64,000 bases of DNA, from positions 20,516,173 through 20,580,172 of the forward strand of contig CM022395.1 of NCBI GenBank assembly GCA_011833715.1, written 5' to 3'. The position numbers were made by a program, and so were the translations under genes. Shown one piece after another: positions 60,340-64,000 of this stretch. The stretch's first letter is position 1, and every line of letters begins with the position of its first letter. Origin of the DNA: Carcinoscorpius rotundicauda. Its lineage: Eukaryota; Arthropoda; Merostomata; Xiphosura; Limulidae. The notes beneath the pieces were generated by a model. It saw only the letters and a program-made list of their open reading frames with translations. It had not been told where the DNA came from and made no database searches.

Positions 60340-60950
60340 AGTTCAATTTAAATTCATTATTGCGAAGAATTAAACATTAAAAAAGACATGCTGCACTACT
60401 TCCACATAATGCAGGATAGTACCGTCGGCTACATACTCCCTTACAAACCTTTGATTTATTAAACATGAAGAGTCAACATCAAAGATTTTCTCTTCCGTGC
60501 TAAGTTACATTCTCTGGAACATACAATTATCTGATACTCAAGTTGGTACGTACAATTTTCAGGGAAGTAGATGCAACACTTGCCCTTACATTGATCATAG
60601 AATATCTGTTATGGGCTTTAAATCAGTGTATTTGGTAAATAGGAATTTCATTTGTACATCTAAATGTTTGAGTTGTTAAATTATTTATAACAGTTGTGAC
60701 GAAATATAAGTAAACGAAACCAGCCTATACACGCAGAGCGCACACAAGAATATTTGCATAGCAACTTGATTAAAGGTCAAGATAAACCTGTAGCGTAGCA
60801 CTGCAACAAAGCTGATCATTCACTTGACCACACTGAAGTGCCTTCCCTGCGATATTTACACAACACCATTCGAAGAACTATAATCGAAAAAATCATTTTG
60901 AAATTGGTTTGTTCAAGTCTTTTGGATGTGACCTAACGGTTCCGCTTTTT
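60340..60950 (+). pseudogene. Inverted second copy of the GIY-YIG end of the same retroelement
   Basis: The plus strand reads FQGSRCNTCPYIDHRISVMG (60560-60618), then frames with EYLHSNLIKG, NKADHSLDHTEVPSLRYLHN and TIRRTIIEKIILKL. These form the C-terminal end of the GIY-YIG ORF. It is homologous to the minus strand of 58030-58520 over about 480 bp. The two face away from each other, separated by about 1.8 kb. It contains no RT, so it is a 5'-truncated insertion of the same family. Confidence 0.75.
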
Positions 60951-61029
60951 ATAAAAACAAATATTCATTCATTACCTCAAATAATCTTTAAGTTATTTGT
61001 TTCTTTGTTTTATCCCTTTTTTATTTTTG

Positions 61030-61142
61030 TAGTAAAGCAAAAAGCTACAGAAAGGACTATCTATGCTCTGCCCACCTCGGGTATATAAACCCTTCTTATA
61101 GCGTTTGTAAGTCCGCAAATTTCGTTGTGCCACTAGAGGGCA
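61030..61142 (-). mobile_element. tRNA-derived SINE, family B
   Basis: The reverse complement begins tgccctctagtggcacaacg aaatttgcggacttac and ends with gcagagcatagatagtcctt tctgtagc. Confidence 0.75.
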
Positions 61143-61393
61143 AAGTATTTTTATATTTTAGATAATTTCTGCTACTTGAAAAAACAACGAGCTTTATTGT
61201 AGGTGAAATCGCAATTTTTGCGTGTTTTTCCGCATGGACCCAACCAACAAATGCTCATGACAAAAATGATAAAAATCCATCAACAGCTGTTGAATAAGTG
61301 GCAAAATCGCCGTAATAAACTATAAATTTGTATTTCCACTCTCAGGGGACTTAAAGAAGCTCCATACCAACTTTTGTGAACATCTTGAGATAC

Positions 61394-61541
61394 TCTTACC
61401 AGCGAATATTGGGATTGACCGTGCCATTATAATGCCCCAACGGCTAAAAGGGGCGAGCATGTTTGGTGCGACAGAGATGCGAACCCGCGATCCTCAGTTT
61501 ACGAGTCGCACGTTTTAACACGCTTGGCCATGTCGGGCCTT
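61394..61541 (-). mobile_element. tRNA-derived SINE, family A, tRNA half only
   Basis: The head is at the right (rc of cttggccatgtcgggcc), with B box and body down to cagcgaatattgggattgac. The tail half is missing. 5'-complete but 3'-deleted, this is unusual for a LINE-mobilised SINE and suggests a later deletion. Confidence 0.8.
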
Positions 61542-62470
61542 GTTTCTTTTCAAGAAGTTTCTCTGTTTGTCATCCATGTACTAGTTTGTTTCTGACTTAG
61601 AGAAGGGTATTTACTTGAAACTTTACCAAGAAAATAAAATACAAATATAATTGTTTTAAGATGTTGTATTTTAAAAATTTAATTTCTAAAATGCGTAAAA
61701 TACAGTAAAAATGTTGAGTGGTATATCAATTTCGTTTTCAGAGAATTTTAATCACAAATTTATCTTGAAAAGGTTTGTGTGTGTGTGTGTATTGTTTAAG
61801 TTATTTGAAATAATATCCTTAAAAATAGTTCATTGACTTTTAGTCAGTGTACTTCTTATAATGGACATTGCATTAAAAAAAATAGTAATTTTTGTTGTTA
61901 TGCTCAGTATATATTAAATATAACACCTGACTGTTCTGTGATTATTTTAAAAGATAATTTTGAGATCTCTGAAGGATATCTTAATTTCTTTGTTTTTTAA
62001 TTAAGTAAAATAAATTCCTTACTGGTATTGTAAAGTACAACATTTAAATTTTACTTGAGAGAAGTTTAGAAAGTACACCTGTGTATCAGGAATAGCACAC
62101 ATCTTTTTGTTTTCATCAGTATTATCTGTTTTATTTCTAACATTGAACAACTAGAAGTGATAATTAAACCATATTTAAATTAAATGGATGAAAACAATAA
62201 TGTTAACAATATTTTGTTTTATCGTATTCTGCATATGTACCTTTGTAATATAGACATGGCATCAAACTGGTTAAAGCCAAAGCTTTGAATTGTAAATGTT
62301 TTACAGTTTAAATTCTACACTTTGGTTAATAATTAAGATCTGGAAGTGAATTTGAAATAAGTGTTTTATGTAGTATTATTAAAGCAATAACTTTAAGGCC
62401 ATATTCTATTGCTATAAAATATCTTCACATATTTTCAGAAATAGGCAATATAAATCTTATGATTCCACAG

Positions 62471-62638
62471 GATAAAGCTACCAACTCTGGACAACATTTC
62501 TCTGCTACCACTACCTTAACTATTTATGTGGAAGATGGAGATGATTTGGATCCCTCATTTGTGTATGAAGGTTGTGCGTTAGTTGATAAAGTTTGTGTTA
62601 ATGTGGATTATGAGGCAGATGTCATGAGTGGAGCTTTG
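62471..62638 (+). CDS. PCDH15: Cadherin gene: EC2 end, non-canonical linker, EC3 start
   Basis: A 168-bp exon entering in phase 0, acceptor ttatgattccacag, donor gctttg|gtaaga (GT at 62639). It encodes residues 222-277, starting DKATNSGQHFSATTTLTIYV and then EDGDDLDPSF. The linker D-G-D-D-L-D-P-x-F replaces the usual D-x-N-D-N-x-P. Protocadherin-15 has D-G-D-D-L-G-P-x-F in exactly this place, preceded by T-T-T-T-L-T-V, so this is the best diagnostic for orthology. EC3 then starts with two Cys (residues 256 and 263 in G-C-A-L-V-D-K-V-C). Vertebrate protocadherin-15 also has a C-x-n-C pair here. I see no certain next exon before the window ends. Confidence 0.93.
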
Positions 62639-64000
62639 GTAAGAATTTGTGTGTTGCTATCAATATGGAATGCTACAAATTTAAGAGTTATAATTTTACC
62701 AGGCTAACTAAAGACTTTTTGATTTCCCCCTCCATTTCTTTCCTAGTTCTTAGGATTACCATAACATACGTGACTTAGCTGTAAGTTTTGTCTGCTTTTG
62801 TATAAGTAAACATATTCCCTAATAACATTAATTCTCTCTCTCTTTTAATTATTAACAATTGAATTGTAAAGCATTTAATGTGTTTCAATGGATGTTTTTA
62901 ACAGGCACTCTTTTTAAAAACAAAGTCTGAATATAAACTAAATTACGTCTTGTAATTTACAAAAAAGCATGAAAGTTATTTTAGAAGATTAAGTAAGTTA
63001 GATCCAGGGTTAAAACATTATTTTGAAATACTTGATACATATTAGGTTTATTGAATTATATACATACACATATATAATTACACATTTTTTACTAAGGTTG
63101 ATGGTATTTCTACAAGCGGTTGGAGTTATCATTACAAGATCTATAAGTGGATAGTTTTACAGGGCATATTGCATTAAATATGACATCAACGTATAGATTT
63201 CAGTGTATGTTCTAAGTAAAACTAATATTTAAACCAGATAACTAATTTATTCTATTATGCACACATACTATCATTATCTAACACATTACCTTCCATAAAA
63301 CATCATTAATTCATTATTCATACTTTTTTTTTACATTTCCTGATATTTTTCATTTCCTTAAGTTCCTCAAAAGAACACTTATTTTCACATATAGCTTTAG
63401 AAGTGGGTAGAGTTTGAATGATCTACAGAAATAACAATTATTGTTGTTAACCTCTTTATATAGTGTTAGCTTAGTTTGCACTAACTGCATATAATTTATA
63501 TGTTTGCTTGGTCTCTTTCAGCCTGTTTCTTACAAGAAGAGTCAAGCATTTGATATTGAATACCAATGTCTTTTTTTTTTAATTTGGTTTTAGAAAATAT
63601 AAGGGCAAGATGTAAAGTTTAGAAAACTTTAGCCTTTTTATGTTTGATAAAACAGATATTACTTTCATTTCAATGTAGAACACTTCAACTGCTGCACAGT
63701 TTTACTAAAAGAAGAGGATAATCAATATATCAGAAATAATATTGAAACAAAAGTTAAACATGTTAATTATAATATTTTACTACTTACATACTTACATTAT
63801 ATTTAATATTGAAAATAGAGTTCAAACTCTACAAAATCATATTTTCTATTTAAATTAAAAAACATTAGATTATAAGTCTGATGTTCACCATACTTAACTG
63901 AAGTTTTTATGTGTCACTGTATTTAAAATTTAGTAAAAAGTTATTTCAATTTACATGGCGATACAAAACACTAAATGAGTATTTACGAAATTTTACTTCT
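62639..64000 (+). other. Start of the next cadherin intron
   Basis: AT-rich sequence without a convincing exon. The acceptor-like tggtctctttcag at 63521 opens a short frame discussed under findings. Confidence 0.5.

Larger units (their letters stand above)
55696..62470 (+). other. Cadherin gene intron (6.8 kb)
   Basis: Holds two head-to-head retroelement remnants and four SINEs. I recognise nothing in 55696-57260, 57410-58020 or 61545-62470 except a short GT tract at 61773-61790. Confidence 0.5.

Noticed and set aside
58030..60950. Single transposon with ~480-bp terminal inverted repeats
   Set aside because: Both arms encode the same C-terminal part of a retroelement ORF, and one is continuous with RT sequence. 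Two opposite insertions explain this better.

Overview
The window reads as animal nuclear DNA, most likely from an arthropod. It is AT-rich, has long introns with GT-AG splice sites, carries dense interspersed repeats and has no long intact ORFs. The most abundant repeat is a tRNA-derived SINE of about 270 bp that I associate from memory with horseshoe crabs (Xiphosura: Limulus, Tachypleus). That assignment is tentative and another chelicerate or panarthropod is possible.

One host gene is supported, on the + strand. Eight exons between 10961 and 62638 join in phase into 277 codons without a stop. They encode a signal-peptide-like start, cadherin repeats EC1 and EC2, and the beginning of EC3. 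The order of motifs matches protocadherin-15 (Drosophila Cad99C), the lower tip-link or microvillar cadherin: Cys near the N-terminus, LDRD, Cys, DINDN, DKDAGSNG, LDYE, ARDKA, and a non-canonical DGDDLDP linker. The 831 coding bases spread over about 51.7 kb, with introns of 157 bp to 15 kb. The gene continues beyond the right edge. A possible 5'UTR exon ends at 8000.

Everything else is intergenic or intronic repeat. 1-8 kb holds tRNA-SINEs, a Tc1-type end, a 1.1-kb inverted-repeat element with a heat-shock-type promoter, and a LINE RT remnant. 11-18.5 kb holds a Tc1-type MITE, SINEs and a second heat-shock-promoter repeat. 18.6-29.2 kb holds a 5'-truncated I-group non-LTR retrotransposon with RNase H and tandem 3' repeats, a Ty3/gypsy-like remnant and a Tc1 remnant. 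29.3-44.3 kb holds a hammerhead-bearing mini-insertion, a Penelope-like (PLE) fragment with GIY-YIG, microsatellites and a third heat-shock-promoter repeat. 48.2-55.6 kb holds a CR1-like RT remnant and a 4-kb decayed hAT element flanked by a ~218-bp direct repeat. 55.7-62.5 kb holds two head-to-head decayed RT/GIY-YIG retroelements and SINEs.

The mobile genes are all broken and do not work with the cadherin gene. They are passengers in its introns and 5' flank. The most notable signals are the hammerhead-core insertion with a 13-bp target duplication, the perfect heat shock element plus TATA box inside a transposon, and the unusually long duplication around the hAT element.
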